Shown: positions 1-5,921, counted from the stretch's first letter. The stretch: DNA of 6,977 nt from Lentzea sp. (GCA_030146905.1 JASLAV010000236.1:1-6977); one strand, 5' to 3'. The notes: generated from the letters alone by a model not told the origin. A program made the numbers and translations.

Positions 1-2243
1 TGGTCGACGACGCGCACTGGGCCGACGAGGAGTCGGCGAAGGTCTTCGCGTTCCTCGGGCGGCGGCTGGCCTCCGACCCCGTCGCGATGGTGTTCGCGGT
101 CAGGGAGCCCAGGTCCGGCGGCGTGCTGGGCACGCTGCCCGCTCTGGTGGTCGAGGGCCTGTCCGACGCCGCGGCACGGACGTTGGTGGCGGACGAGTCG
201 GTCGACGACAAGGTGCGCGAACGGCTTCTCGCGGAGGCGCGGGGCAACCCGTTGGCGCTGCTGGAACTGCCGAGGGCGGGCGGGTTCGCGTTGCCGGAGG
301 CGGCGTCGGTGCCCAGCGCGGTCGAGGCCAGCTTCCGCACCAGGATCGCGGCGCTGCCCGCCGGCGCACGGCTGCTGCTGCTCATCGCCGGAGCCGATCC
401 CACGGGTGACCCGCGGCTGATGTGGGCGGCGGCGCGGGAGCTCGGTGCCGACGTGACGACCGCAGGCGCGGTGGCCGAGGCGTCCGGGCTCGTCAGCCTG
501 TCGACGCGGGTGCGGTTCTGCCACCCCCTGGCCAGGTCCGCCGCCTACCTCGCAGCCGATGCCACCGAACGGCAGGCAGCGCACCTCGCCCTGGCCGCCG
601 TCACGGACGCCCTGACCGATCCCGACCGGCGGGCCTGGCACCTCGCGCAGGCCGGCACCGGGCCCGACGACGACGTCGCCGCCGAACTGGAGCGGTCGGC
701 GTCACGGGCGCGGGCGCGCGGTGGTGTGGCGGCCGCGGCGGCGTTCCTGGAACGGGCGGCGGCGTTGTCGCTGGACCCCGCGCTCAGGGCGGAACGCACC
801 CTGGCGGCGGGACAAGCCAAGTTCGAGGCCGGTGCGGTCGACGCGGCCGCCGGTCTGCTGAGCACGGTCGACGCCACCGTGCTCGACTCCGACCGGCTCG
901 CGCGGGCCGACCTGCTGCGCGGGCGGCTGGCGTTCGTGCGGCACACCGAGAACGACGGACCCGAGTTCGTGCTGAGCGCGGCACGGCGCATGAGCGGTGC
1001 GGCGGCCCGCCGGTGCGTGCTCGACGCCTTCGAGATGAGCCTGGTGGTCGGGCGGGCCAGCGGTGTCATGGACGTCGTGGTGCGCGAGGCCCGTTCGATG
1101 CCACCGGCGCCGGACGTGCTGAACGCGCTGGTCGTCCTCACGACCGACGGTCATCTGGCCGCCGCTCCCCTGCTGCGGCAGGTGTTCTCCGCTGACAGTC
1201 CGATGTGGACCGACCATCCCGCGCTCGCCGTCATGCTCTCGGGCGAGCTGTGGGACGCCGGCGTGCACACGGCCGTCACCGGGTGGCTGATGAGGACCGG
1301 GCGTGAGGCGGGGTCGCCGTTCGTGCTGCGGCTCGGCCTGGCGCAGACGGCGGTCATGGCCGTGCACTCCGGCGACTTCGGCGCGGCGATGTCGGCCATC
1401 GCGGAGGAGGAGGCGGTGGCGGACGCGCTCGGCGTCGACCCGTTCCCGTTCCCGCGGCTGCACCTCGCCGCGATGCGGGGACGCCGTGCCGAGTTGCTGG
1501 AGCAGATCGGGTACGAGACGCGGGCGGCGGAACGCAGGGCCGGACTGCTGGTGGCCAACTCCCAGTGGTCCTCTGCCCTGCTGCACAACGCGATCGGCGA
1601 CTACGCAGGGGCGTTGGCGGCCGCGCGGCGAGCGGTGGAGCCCGGTGACCTGTACCTCGCCGGCGTCGCCCTGCCGGAACTCGTCGAGGCCGCGGTCCGG
1701 TGCGGTGAGGACAAGGCCGCGCTGATGGCGCTGGAGGACCTCACCGAACGGACGTCGGCGGCGGACACCGACTGGGGACTCGGTGTCGCCGCCTACGCGC
1801 GGGCGTTGCTCTCCGGTGACGAAGAGGACTACCGCCAGGCCGTGGAACGCCTCTCGGCCACGTCCGCCAAGCCCTACCTGGCACGGGCGCACCTGCTCTA
1901 CGGCGAGTGGCTGCGCCGTGCGGGACGGCGGGTCGACGCCAGGGAACAGCTGCGGACCGCCCACACGATGTCGTCCGGCATCGGGATGGAGGCCTTCGCG
2001 GCCAGGGCGGCCCAGGAGCTGCGGGCCACCGGTGAGGTCGCGCGCAGCCGGTCGGCGCCGGACGCGGACGACCTCACCTCGCAGGAGCAGCACATCGCGC
2101 GGCTGGTGGCGACCGGTGCGACGTCCAAGGAGGTCGCCACCCGGCTGTTCCTCAGCCCCCGCACGGTCGACGCCCACCTGCGCAACATCTACCGCAAGCT
2201 GGGCATCAACTCGCGGCGGCAGCTGAGGAACCGGTTCAGCTGA
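1..2243 (+). CDS. LAL-type LuxR-family transcriptional regulator, 5'-truncated
   Basis: The open frame runs in from the window edge (first full codon at 3), so the ATG at 87 is internal and not the start. The first visible residues, VDDAHWADEES, are a Walker B segment of the AAA/STAND-type ATPase found in large LuxR regulators; the Walker A part lies upstream, outside the window. Next comes the family signature ARGNPLALLELP (about 235-275), then a long Ala/Leu-rich helical region resembling TPR-like repeats. The last 58 codons (from 2067) form a LuxR/GerE helix-turn-helix, with LTSQEQHIARLV, the recognition helix around SPRTVDAHLRNIYRKLGI, and a terminal RNRFS. Such proteins are cytoplasmic ATP-dependent activators, often of secondary metabolism or sugar use. 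The target here is unknown. The gene converges on the minus-strand MFS operon and need not control it. Family assignment is firm. Confidence 0.95.
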   Translation, partial: VDDAHWADEESAKVFAFLGRRLASDPVAMVFAVREPRSGGVLGTLPALVVEGLSDAAARTLVADESVDDKVRERLLAEARGNPLALLELPRAGGFALPEAASVPSAVEASFRTRIAALPAGARLLLLIAGADPTGDPRLMWAAARELGADVTTAGAVAEASGLVSLSTRVRFCHPLARSAAYLAADATERQAAHLALAAVTDALTDPDRRAWHLAQAGTGPDDDVAAELERSASRARARGGVAAAAAFLERAAALSLDPALRAERTLAAGQAKFEAGAVDAAAGLLSTVDATVLDSDRLARADLLRGRLAFVRHTENDGPEFVLSAARRMSGAAARRCVLDAFEMSLVVGRASGVMDVVVREARSMPPAPDVLNALVVLTTDGHLAAAPLLRQVFSADSPMWTDHPALAVMLSGELWDAGVHTAVTGWLMRTGREAGSPFVLRLGLAQTAVMAVHSGDFGAAMSAIAEEEAVADALGVDPFPFPRLHLAAMRGRRAELLEQIGYETRAAERRAGLLVANSQWSSALLHNAIGDYAGALAAARRAVEPGDLYLAGVALPELVEAAVRCGEDKAALMALEDLTERTSAADTDWGLGVAAYARALLSGDEEDYRQAVERLSATSAKPYLARAHLLYGEWLRRAGRRVDAREQLRTAHTMSSGIGMEAFAARAAQELRATGEVARSRSAPDADDLTSQEQHIARLVATGATSKEVATRLFLSPRTVDAHLRNIYRKLGINSRRQLRNRFS
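2220..2242 (+). repeat. Inverted repeat at the 3' end of the luxR-type gene
   Basis: CAGCTGA (2220-2226) pairs perfectly with TCAGCTG (2236-2242) across a 9-nt spacer. The spacer and right arm also contain the palindrome AACCGGTT. The repeat covers the last codons of the regulator. It may add to transcript 3'-end folding, or it may be a codon-level coincidence. Confidence 0.4.
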
Positions 2244-2276
2244 CCGCCTGCACGAGGCCGGCTGCCGGGGCCACGT

Positions 2277-2304
2277 CCTGGGCATGCGGGTCGGCTTGCC
2301 CAGG
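2277..2304 (+). terminator. Putative hairpin terminator after the luxR-type gene
   Basis: CCTGGGCA (2277-2284) and TGCCCAGG (2297-2304) form a perfect 8-bp stem with a 12-nt loop, starting 34 nt after the regulator's stop codon. No T-run follows, which is common for actinobacterial terminators. Because the flanking genes converge, the structure could serve either strand. The stem is plainly visible; its function is inferred. Confidence 0.45.
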
Positions 2305-2306
2305 CG

Positions 2307-2462
2307 GGTCACATACCGCGAGACGAGACGGTCCGTCTCGCTATGGTGCAGGGTCGGGCAACAGATCGCCGTTCCGGAAGCCAAGCCAGTCCCGCACCAG
2401 GTCGCTCACCCGTTCTCGCCGTGGCGTCCAGGCGCGGCACTGCCCGAGCACTCGCCGAAGTC
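2307..2462. repeat. Tandem duplication, copy A (about 156 bp)
   Basis: This copy begins at ggtcac (2307), and the same hexamer restarts the unit at 2463. By hand alignment the two copies are roughly 80-85% identical with one 1-nt length difference. Two 27-nt blocks are identical: 2316-2342 matches 2472-2498 and contains the palindrome, and 2384-2410 matches 2541-2567 and contains the Dabb stop and SnoaL-like start. Copy A is the more degraded: read on the minus strand it has W-to-R and other changes in the SnoaL-like start. Most differences are transitions. Confidence 0.85.
2324..2340. promoter_or_regulatory. 17-bp operator-like palindrome, copy A
   Basis: CGAGACGG-T-CCGTCTCG is a perfect inverted repeat with 8-bp arms and a 1-bp centre. 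An extra GCGAGAC to its left can alternatively pair with the distal GTCTCGC half. The size and symmetry resemble TetR-family operators. On the plus strand a TATGGT -10-like hexamer follows at 2342-2347, but no convincing plus-strand gene lies downstream. As RNA it would be a 7-bp stem with a 3-nt loop, so a bidirectional terminator role between the convergent genes is the main alternative. Confidence 0.55.
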
Positions 2463-2468
2463 GGTCAC
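2341..2468 (-). pseudogene. Relic of Dabb C-terminus plus SnoaL-like start (copy A)
   Basis: On the minus strand, 2468-2406 reads VTDFGECSGSAAPGRHGENG and a stop, an ungapped match to the last 20 residues of the intact Dabb protein (VTGLGEYSGSAAPGHHGENR). The overlapping GTGA at 2409 opens VSDLVRDWLGFRNGDLLPDPAP, which ends at TAG (2341-2343). It is a duplicated fragment without the rest of either gene and is not expected to be functional. Confidence 0.7.
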
Positions 2469-2566
2469 GCCCCGCGAGACGAGACGGTCCGTCTCGCTTC
2501 GGTAGAGCAGCCGAGCGACAGGTCGCCGTTCCAGAGGTCGAGCCAGTCCCGCACCAGGTCGCTCAC
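2465..2566 (-). pseudogene. Truncated SnoaL/NTF2-like gene start downstream of the Dabb gene
   Basis: A GTG at 2566-2564 overlaps the Dabb stop as GTGA, the classic arrangement for translational coupling. It opens VSDLVRDWLDLWNGDLSL, which closely resembles the N-terminus of small SnoaL-like (NTF2-fold) proteins, where an acidic/aromatic D-W-L-x-L-W-N-G-D helix is typical. After about 18 codons the frame leaves the family pattern, runs through the palindrome and stops at 2465, giving only 33 residues instead of the usual 120-150. I read it as the stump of a gene that once followed Dabb in the operon. Recognition rests on a short segment seen by eye. Confidence 0.55.
2480..2496. promoter_or_regulatory. 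17-bp operator-like palindrome, copy B
   Basis: This is an identical copy of the palindrome at 2324-2340, 156 bp away, inside a 27-nt block with no differences. The copy A -10-like hexamer TATGGT is here changed to TTCGGT. No TetR-type regulator gene is present in the window, so if this is an operator its regulator is encoded elsewhere or has been lost. Confidence 0.55.
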
Positions 2567-2985
2567 CGGTTCTCCCCGTGGTGTCCGGGAGCGGCACTGC
2601 CCGAGTACTCGCCGAGACCGGTCACGAGCTGGGTCAGCTCGGGGTCCTGGTCGTAGCGCTTCCGGTGCAGGGCCGCGATCTTCGCGCCCATCTCGGGGTC
2701 CTCGTCGTCGGTGATGTCGAACGAGGCGAACTTGTCGACCAGCGGCAGGCCGACGCGGTCGGTGTCGCGGTGCGCCGGGTGCACCAGGTACTCCCAGTAG
2801 CCGTCGAGGTCCTCGATGACGAACATGGCGCCCCACTCGTACTCGCCGCCGTGGTCGCGCCCGACCACGAACGACTTCACCGACGGGATCACGCGTCCCT
2901 GGTTGCGCAGGCTTTCCAACGCCTCCTCCACCTGTTCGGGCGAGGCGCCCTCGCGCAGGGTGAAGCGGTTGCCGTGGTAGATCAT
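2563..2985 (-). CDS. Dabb-family (stress-responsive alpha/beta-barrel) protein
   Basis: The protein has 140 residues. The N-terminal part (about 1-95) has the ferredoxin-like Dabb pattern: beta-strand MIYHGNRFTL, an acidic helix (PEQVEEALESLRNQ), IPSVKSFVVGRD, the strand YEWGAMFVIEDLDGYWEYL, the conserved H-P-x-H (VHPAHRDTDRV), then PLVDKFASFDI. Dabb proteins are small cytosolic dimers that include cyclases or monooxygenase-like proteins of polyketide and aromatic metabolism as well as stress proteins; the reaction here cannot be assigned. The ATG overlaps the MFS stop as ATGA and has AAGGAG 5 nt upstream (2991-2996), so the two genes are co-transcribed and probably translationally coupled. 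The tail (about 96-140) lies beyond the core fold, and its last 20 residues fall within the tandem repeat. A truncated SnoaL-like start overlaps its stop. Confidence 0.9.
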   Translation of the reverse strand: MIYHGNRFTLREGASPEQVEEALESLRNQGRVIPSVKSFVVGRDHGGEYEWGAMFVIEDLDGYWEYLVHPAHRDTDRVGLPLVDKFASFDITDDEDPEMGAKIAALHRKRYDQDPELTQLVTGLGEYSGSAAPGHHGENR

Positions 2986-4103
2986 CAGTTCTCCTTGCGT
3001 CCCAGGGCGAGTGCCGCCCCTGCTGTGGTGGTGACGATCCCGGCCCAGGTGAACGCGGCGGCGATGCCCACCGCATCGACCAGGGGCGCGAGGACGAGCG
3101 GCGACAGGAACTGCCCGAGGAAGATCCCGGCGACGAGCCCGCTGAGCACGCGGCCCCGTTGTGCGGGCGGGGCGAGGTCGGCGAGCCGCAGGGTGAGGTC
3201 CGGCACGGCCAGGCCGACCCCGAACCCGCCGACGAGCAGTCCGGCGGTGACGAGCACGACGCCGTTCGCGTTGCCGATGACCAGCCAGCCGGCGCCGAGC
3301 AACACGATGCTCGCCGCGGTGACCCGTCCCCTGGGCAGCTTCGGGAACACGAGTGCTCCCACCACGCCGGTGAGCGTGCTGCCGGCGACGACGAACCCGA
3401 TGACCACCGGGCCCGCGCCCAGGTCGCGCAACAGGAACGGCAGCTGCGTCGGAGCCATGTAGAAGACGAGTGTGGCCACCAGCGCCAGCACGTAGATCCC
3501 GATGGCTCTCCTCGGAAATCCCGTGCCGGTGGTCTTCCCCGCCGTGCGTGGTTCTTCTTCCAGCCCAATCGCGGCCAGTGCGACCAGTGCCGCGACGCTG
3601 TAGAGCCAGAACGGCAGGCGCCAGTCGACGCCCGAGAGCACCCCGGCCAGCGGCAGGAACACCACACCGCCGAGGCTCGCGAAGGCCTGCTGGAACCCGA
3701 GGAACCTCCCGCGTTCCGGCCCGTCGAACCAGTCGGTGATCAAGGCGCTGACCGCGGTCATGATCCCGGCGACCGCGAGACCGAGCAGTGTTCTGGTGCC
3801 GAGCAGCACCGGCAGCCCGGTCACGAAGAACCCGGCGGTGCCGCTCACCGCGTAGAGCGCGAGGCTCGCCACGAGCAGCGGCTTGCGGCCGAACCGGTCA
3901 GCGGCCAGGCCGGCGAACGGCGCGCTGACCGCGATGGCGAGGGAGGTGGTGGTGAGCGCCAGGCGGACCAGCACACCCTCGCCGTACACCTCGCCCATCG
4001 CGGGCAGGCTCGGGGCGATGATCGCCGCGGCCATGATCGTCAGCGTGGCCGAGGCCAGCACCACCGCCCTGGCCGTGCGCGTCGGCGCGGTTCGTGTTGT
4101 CAC
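2985..4103 (-). CDS. MFS transporter, DHA1-like (12 TM)
   Basis: The protein has 372 residues and starts at GTG; only a weak ribosome site (a GTGG-rich stretch) precedes it. About twelve hydrophobic segments can be traced, near 13-32, 48-64, 74-92, 95-118, 134-156, 161-178, 200-219, 234-252, 262-278, 281-299, 318-340 and 344-366. The major facilitator motif A, GLAADRFGRKPL, is at 65-76 between TM2 and TM3, and a degenerate counterpart (LADLAPPAQRGRVLSG) lies in the second half. It is therefore an inner-membrane secondary transporter, most likely a proton-coupled exporter of a small molecule; the substrate is unknown. It is somewhat short for the family because its termini and loops are short. 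It lies between the SnoaL-like gene (78-nt gap upstream) and the Dabb gene (ATGA overlap), which suggests export of, or resistance to, a compound those proteins handle. Confidence 0.93.
   Translation of the reverse strand: MTTRTAPTRTARAVVLASATLTIMAAAIIAPSLPAMGEVYGEGVLVRLALTTTSLAIAVSAPFAGLAADRFGRKPLLVASLALYAVSGTAGFFVTGLPVLLGTRTLLGLAVAGIMTAVSALITDWFDGPERGRFLGFQQAFASLGGVVFLPLAGVLSGVDWRLPFWLYSVAALVALAAIGLEEEPRTAGKTTGTGFPRRAIGIYVLALVATLVFYMAPTQLPFLLRDLGAGPVVIGFVVAGSTLTGVVGALVFPKLPRGRVTAASIVLLGAGWLVIGNANGVVLVTAGLLVGGFGVGLAVPDLTLRLADLAPPAQRGRVLSGLVAGIFLGQFLSPLVLAPLVDAVGIAAAFTWAGIVTTTAGAALALGRKEN
2991..2996 (-). promoter_or_regulatory. Shine-Dalgarno site of the Dabb gene
   Basis: AAGGAG on the minus strand lies inside the last codons of the MFS gene, 5 nt before the Dabb ATG. 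It fixes that start codon and supports coupling to the upstream gene. Confidence 0.8.
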
Positions 4104-4181
4104 GCCACCACTTTCGCGGCGGACAGGCGTCCTTCGCGTCGGCAGATGTTACGTAGATCGCTTGTTGCGCAGACGGGCGTG

Positions 4182-4721
4182 TCAGCCGGTCGAGCCGTCC
4201 AGGGGAACGCGGTCGAAGAGCTCGTTCAACGCCACCAGGTCGAGGAAGGCAACGGCCTCGACGACCTCGTCGCCGCGGTACTTCCAGATCCAGCAGTAGT
4301 TGTTGCGGTACGGCAATCCGTCGCGTGCCACGGCCGTCCCGTGCCAATGGACGATCGCGGTGTCGTCCTCGGCCCAGAGGCTGCGGATCTCCGGGATGAT
4401 CGGGGTGGACAGGCGGCCGGTCACCGGGCGGACGCCGTTGTCGAGGAACGCCTGCTTCCCGCGGTGAACGCCGGGTTCGGCGGCGGCGATGGTCCAGGTG
4501 ACGTCCTCGGCGAGGACGTCGAAGTAGCTTCCGCCGTTGCGCTGCCGTTCAAAAGCCTTGGTGGTCAAGCGTTTGACGCGCTTCTCGCGTGCGCTGGCCG
4601 AGTTCACGGCGGTCTCCTGTGCCGAGGCGGGTGTGATCGCGAGGAACGGGGCGCTCAGACCGGCGCCTCCGAGGACTCTCAAGAAACTCCGGCGCCGGGG
4701 GTCTTCGACAGGACGGTTCAC
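4182..4721 (-). CDS. SnoaL/NTF2-like protein with Tat signal peptide
   Basis: I place the start at GTG 4721 (179 aa) because AGAGGG lies 7 nt upstream. Upstream ATGs in frame at 4763 and 4814 lack ribosome sites and would put unlikely residues before the signal. Residues 9-15 (RRRSFLR) form a twin-arginine motif, followed by a hydrophobic stretch (VLGGAGLSAPFLAI) and a cleavage site at PASA|QE after residue 34. The mature part is a SnoaL-type alpha/beta cone: KAFERQRNGGSYFDVLAEDVTWTI, HRGKQAFLDNGV, the strand DTAIVHWHGTAVARDG, and RNNYCWIWKYRGDEVVEAVAFLDLVALNELF. Homologues are polyketide cyclases, ketosteroid-isomerase-like enzymes or ligand binders; no catalytic assignment is possible. Tat export means the folded protein acts outside the membrane. 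It is probably the first gene of an operon with the MFS and Dabb genes, divergent from lysR. Confidence 0.88.
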   Translation of the reverse strand: MNRPVEDPRRRSFLRVLGGAGLSAPFLAITPASAQETAVNSASAREKRVKRLTTKAFERQRNGGSYFDVLAEDVTWTIAAAEPGVHRGKQAFLDNGVRPVTGRLSTPIIPEIRSLWAEDDTAIVHWHGTAVARDGLPYRNNYCWIWKYRGDEVVEAVAFLDLVALNELFDRVPLDGSTG

Positions 4722-4764
4722 AGTTCCACCCTCTTCTCCCAGGAAGCGAGACTCTGCGCTCATC

Positions 4765-4770
4765 ACGGTA
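4765..4770 (-). promoter_or_regulatory. Possible -10 element for the SnoaL-MFS-Dabb operon
   Basis: TACCGT on the minus strand fits the TAnnnT pattern of actinobacterial -10 boxes. It would start a transcript with a leader of roughly 35-40 nt before the GTG at 4721. A TTGCCG lies upstream but only 14 nt away, so no convincing -35 is present. The call is weak. Confidence 0.3.
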
Positions 4771-4785
4771 GACAGGCTGATCACC

Positions 4786-4816
4786 GGCAACCTGGGTGTG
4801 TTGCACCCTGGCAACC
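4786..4816. promoter_or_regulatory. Imperfect palindrome with flanking direct repeats upstream of the snoaL-like gene
   Basis: CCTGGGTG (4791-4798) and CACCCTGG (4804-4811) form an inverted repeat with 7 of 8 pairs and a 5-bp centre. GGCAACC occurs at both 4786-4792 and 4810-4816. The site sits just upstream of the proposed operon promoter, where an activator or repressor would bind. LysR is a candidate, but its sequence does not resemble the palindrome at the lysR start. Confidence 0.4.
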
Positions 4817-4869
4817 CGTGGAAGTGATCGTGTTTCCGGTGCGCGGCGCGGAGGCTCGGGCCGAAGAGC

Positions 4870-4918
4870 GCCGCTCATCGCACCTCGGGGGCACGGTGTG
4901 GTGAGGTGCGAGAGCGGC
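4870..4918. repeat. Long inverted repeat (16-bp stem, one bulge) in the divergent intergenic region
   Basis: GCCGCTC (4870-4876) plus TCGCACCTC (4878-4886) pairs completely with GAGGTGCGA (4903-4911) plus GAGCGGC (4912-4918), with A4877 bulged and a 16-nt loop. It lies 73 bp before the lysR start and 148 bp before the snoaL-like start. No gene ends nearby, so a terminator is not obviously needed. It could be a leader structure of a long minus-strand mRNA, part of a small RNA, or a two-half operator. The structure is certain; its role is unknown. Confidence 0.6.
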
Positions 4919-4977
4919 CACGACAGGACGATCCTCGCCGCGCGCACGCGCCGGTAGGCACCGATCACCGATGGACA

Positions 4978-4994
4978 CATAGGCTGTCCCTATG
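4978..4994 (+). promoter_or_regulatory. LysR-type operator overlapping the lysR -10 box and start codon
   Basis: CATAGG-N5-CCTATG is a perfect inverted repeat. It contains the LysR-family T-N11-A signature placed symmetrically (T4980 and A4992 about centre 4986). The same bases provide a -10-like TAGGCT (4980-4985) ending 6 nt before the ATG at 4992, which implies a leaderless transcript. Binding here would block RNA polymerase, so negative autoregulation is the simplest reading. No clear -35 is visible. Confidence 0.6.
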
Positions 4995-5921
4995 CCACTG
5001 CCGTCCAGGGTCACCGACCTGACCAGCTTCGAGCTGCTGCTGAGTGTGGCCGAGCTGGGCAGCATCGGCCGTGCGGCCAAGGCACACGGCATGTCGCAGC
5101 CCAGCGCCAGCCAACGGCTCAGATCCCTCGAGGCCCGCGTCGGCGTGGCGTTGCTCGACCGCACCCCGCGCGGCGCCCTGCTCACCACCGCGGGCCAGCT
5201 CGTGGCCGGGTGGGCGGCGCCCGTGCTGGCGCGGGCAGCCGACCTCGACGCGGGCATCACCAGCCTGCGCGCCGACCAGCAGAGCCACCTCAGGGTCGCC
5301 GCGAGCCTCACCGTGGCCGAGTACCTGCTGCCCACGTGGCTCATCGCGCTGCGGTCGGTCAGCCCGGACACCGCGACCGTGCTGACGGCGGGCAACTCCG
5401 TGCACGTCGCCGAGCAGGTGCTCGCGGGGAAGGCCGAACTGGGGTTCATCGAGAGCACCGACGTGCCGTCAGGGCTCACCGGCCGTGTCGTGGCCAACGA
5501 CGAGCTGGTGCTCGTGGTGGCGCCAGGACATGCCTGGGCGCGACGGCGCCGCGTCACCGCGGTCACAGCGGCCGCGACCCCGCTGGTCAGCAGGGAGTCC
5601 GGCTCCGGCACGCGCCAGGCGTGGGAACACGCCCTGCTGGCCGCGGGGGTGACCCGGTCGGCCGACCCGTTGCTGGAGATGTCCTCGACGACGGCGATCA
5701 GGGCGGCCGCGACCGGCGGCATCGGCCCGGCCGTGCTCAGCGCCCACGCGGTGGCGGCCGACCTCGCGACCCGCGCGCTCGTCCAGGTCGAGGTGACCGG
5801 TCTGGACCTGCACCGGGCGTTGCGCGCGGTGTGGCCCGCCGGCAGGACGCCCAGGGGCCCCGCCTCCGACCTGTTGACCATCGCGACGCGTAGTCTTTCC
5901 CACCGTGCCGACCGGCGGTAG
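4992..5921 (+). CDS. LysR-type transcriptional regulator
   Basis: The protein has 309 residues. The N-terminal winged helix-turn-helix is typical (residues 13-68): FELLLSVAELGSIGRAAKA, the recognition helix SQPSASQRLRSLEARVG, then LLDRTPRGALLTTAG. A linker helix leads into the two-lobed co-inducer domain, starting at HLRVAASLTVAEYLLPTWL (about 98-117), with ELGFIES and the hinge-like LVLVVAPGHAWA further on. The layout resembles the CysL/CbbR-like part of the family. It binds DNA as a tetramer and responds to a small ligand, here unknown. No ribosome site precedes the ATG and a -10-like TAGGCT ends 6 nt upstream, so translation is probably leaderless. It is divergent from the SnoaL-MFS-Dabb operon, the usual geometry for a LysR regulator and its target. 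Its 3' end overlaps the HNH gene by 17 nt. Confidence 0.95.
   Translation: MPLPSRVTDLTSFELLLSVAELGSIGRAAKAHGMSQPSASQRLRSLEARVGVALLDRTPRGALLTTAGQLVAGWAAPVLARAADLDAGITSLRADQQSHLRVAASLTVAEYLLPTWLIALRSVSPDTATVLTAGNSVHVAEQVLAGKAELGFIESTDVPSGLTGRVVANDELVLVVAPGHAWARRRRVTAVTAAATPLVSRESGSGTRQAWEHALLAAGVTRSADPLLEMSSTTAIRAAATGGIGPAVLSAHAVAADLATRALVQVEVTGLDLHRALRAVWPAGRTPRGPASDLLTIATRSLSHRADRR
5891..5896 (+). promoter_or_regulatory. -10-like box for a leaderless HNH transcript
   Basis: TAGTCT inside the end of lysR is followed by 8 nt and the GTG at 5905, the spacing expected for a leaderless start. TTGACC at 5874-5879 is only 11 bp upstream, too close for a normal -35. The HNH gene therefore probably has its own transcript besides read-through from lysR. 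Confidence 0.45.

Larger units (their letters stand above)
2463..2619. repeat. Tandem duplication, copy B (about 157 bp)
   Basis: Copy B directly follows copy A and includes the genuine 3' end of the adjacent Dabb gene (its codons 121-140, minus strand), so it is probably the parental copy. Repeat similarity ends after ggtcac at 2620-2625. Both copies carry the same junction between the SnoaL-like start and the palindrome, so the truncation that made the junction came before the duplication. Confidence 0.85.

Noticed and set aside
702..2384. A 560-residue open frame on the minus strand antisense to the luxR-type gene
   Set aside because: It is rich in Arg, Gly and Pro with no recognisable domain, and is the expected antisense shadow of a high-GC gene whose own frame has clear domains.
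2284..2505. A 73-residue plus-strand open frame containing a repeated RETRRSVSL peptide
   Set aside because: The repeated peptide is just the duplicated palindrome translated twice; there is no ribosome site or family resemblance.
2307..2619. CRISPR or insertion-sequence explanation of the repeats
   Set aside because: There are only two copies, directly abutting without spacers. No transposase, terminal inverted repeats at the unit ends or target-site duplications are visible.
4146..4151. Internal promoter for the MFS gene (TAACAT on the minus strand)
   Set aside because: The hexamer resembles a -10 box, but no acceptable -35 lies at 16-18 bp, and a 78-nt gap is compatible with a single operon transcript. 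Too weak to list.
4182..4814. Longer SnoaL-like protein starting at ATG 4814 or 4763
   Set aside because: Neither start has a ribosome site, and both add residues before the twin-arginine signal. GTG 4721 has AGAGGG at proper spacing.
3159..4904. A 581-residue plus-strand open frame across the MFS and SnoaL-like genes
   Set aside because: Its low-complexity composition (Gln, Arg, Gly, Asp, Glu and His runs) and its position opposite two convincing genes mark it as an antisense shadow.
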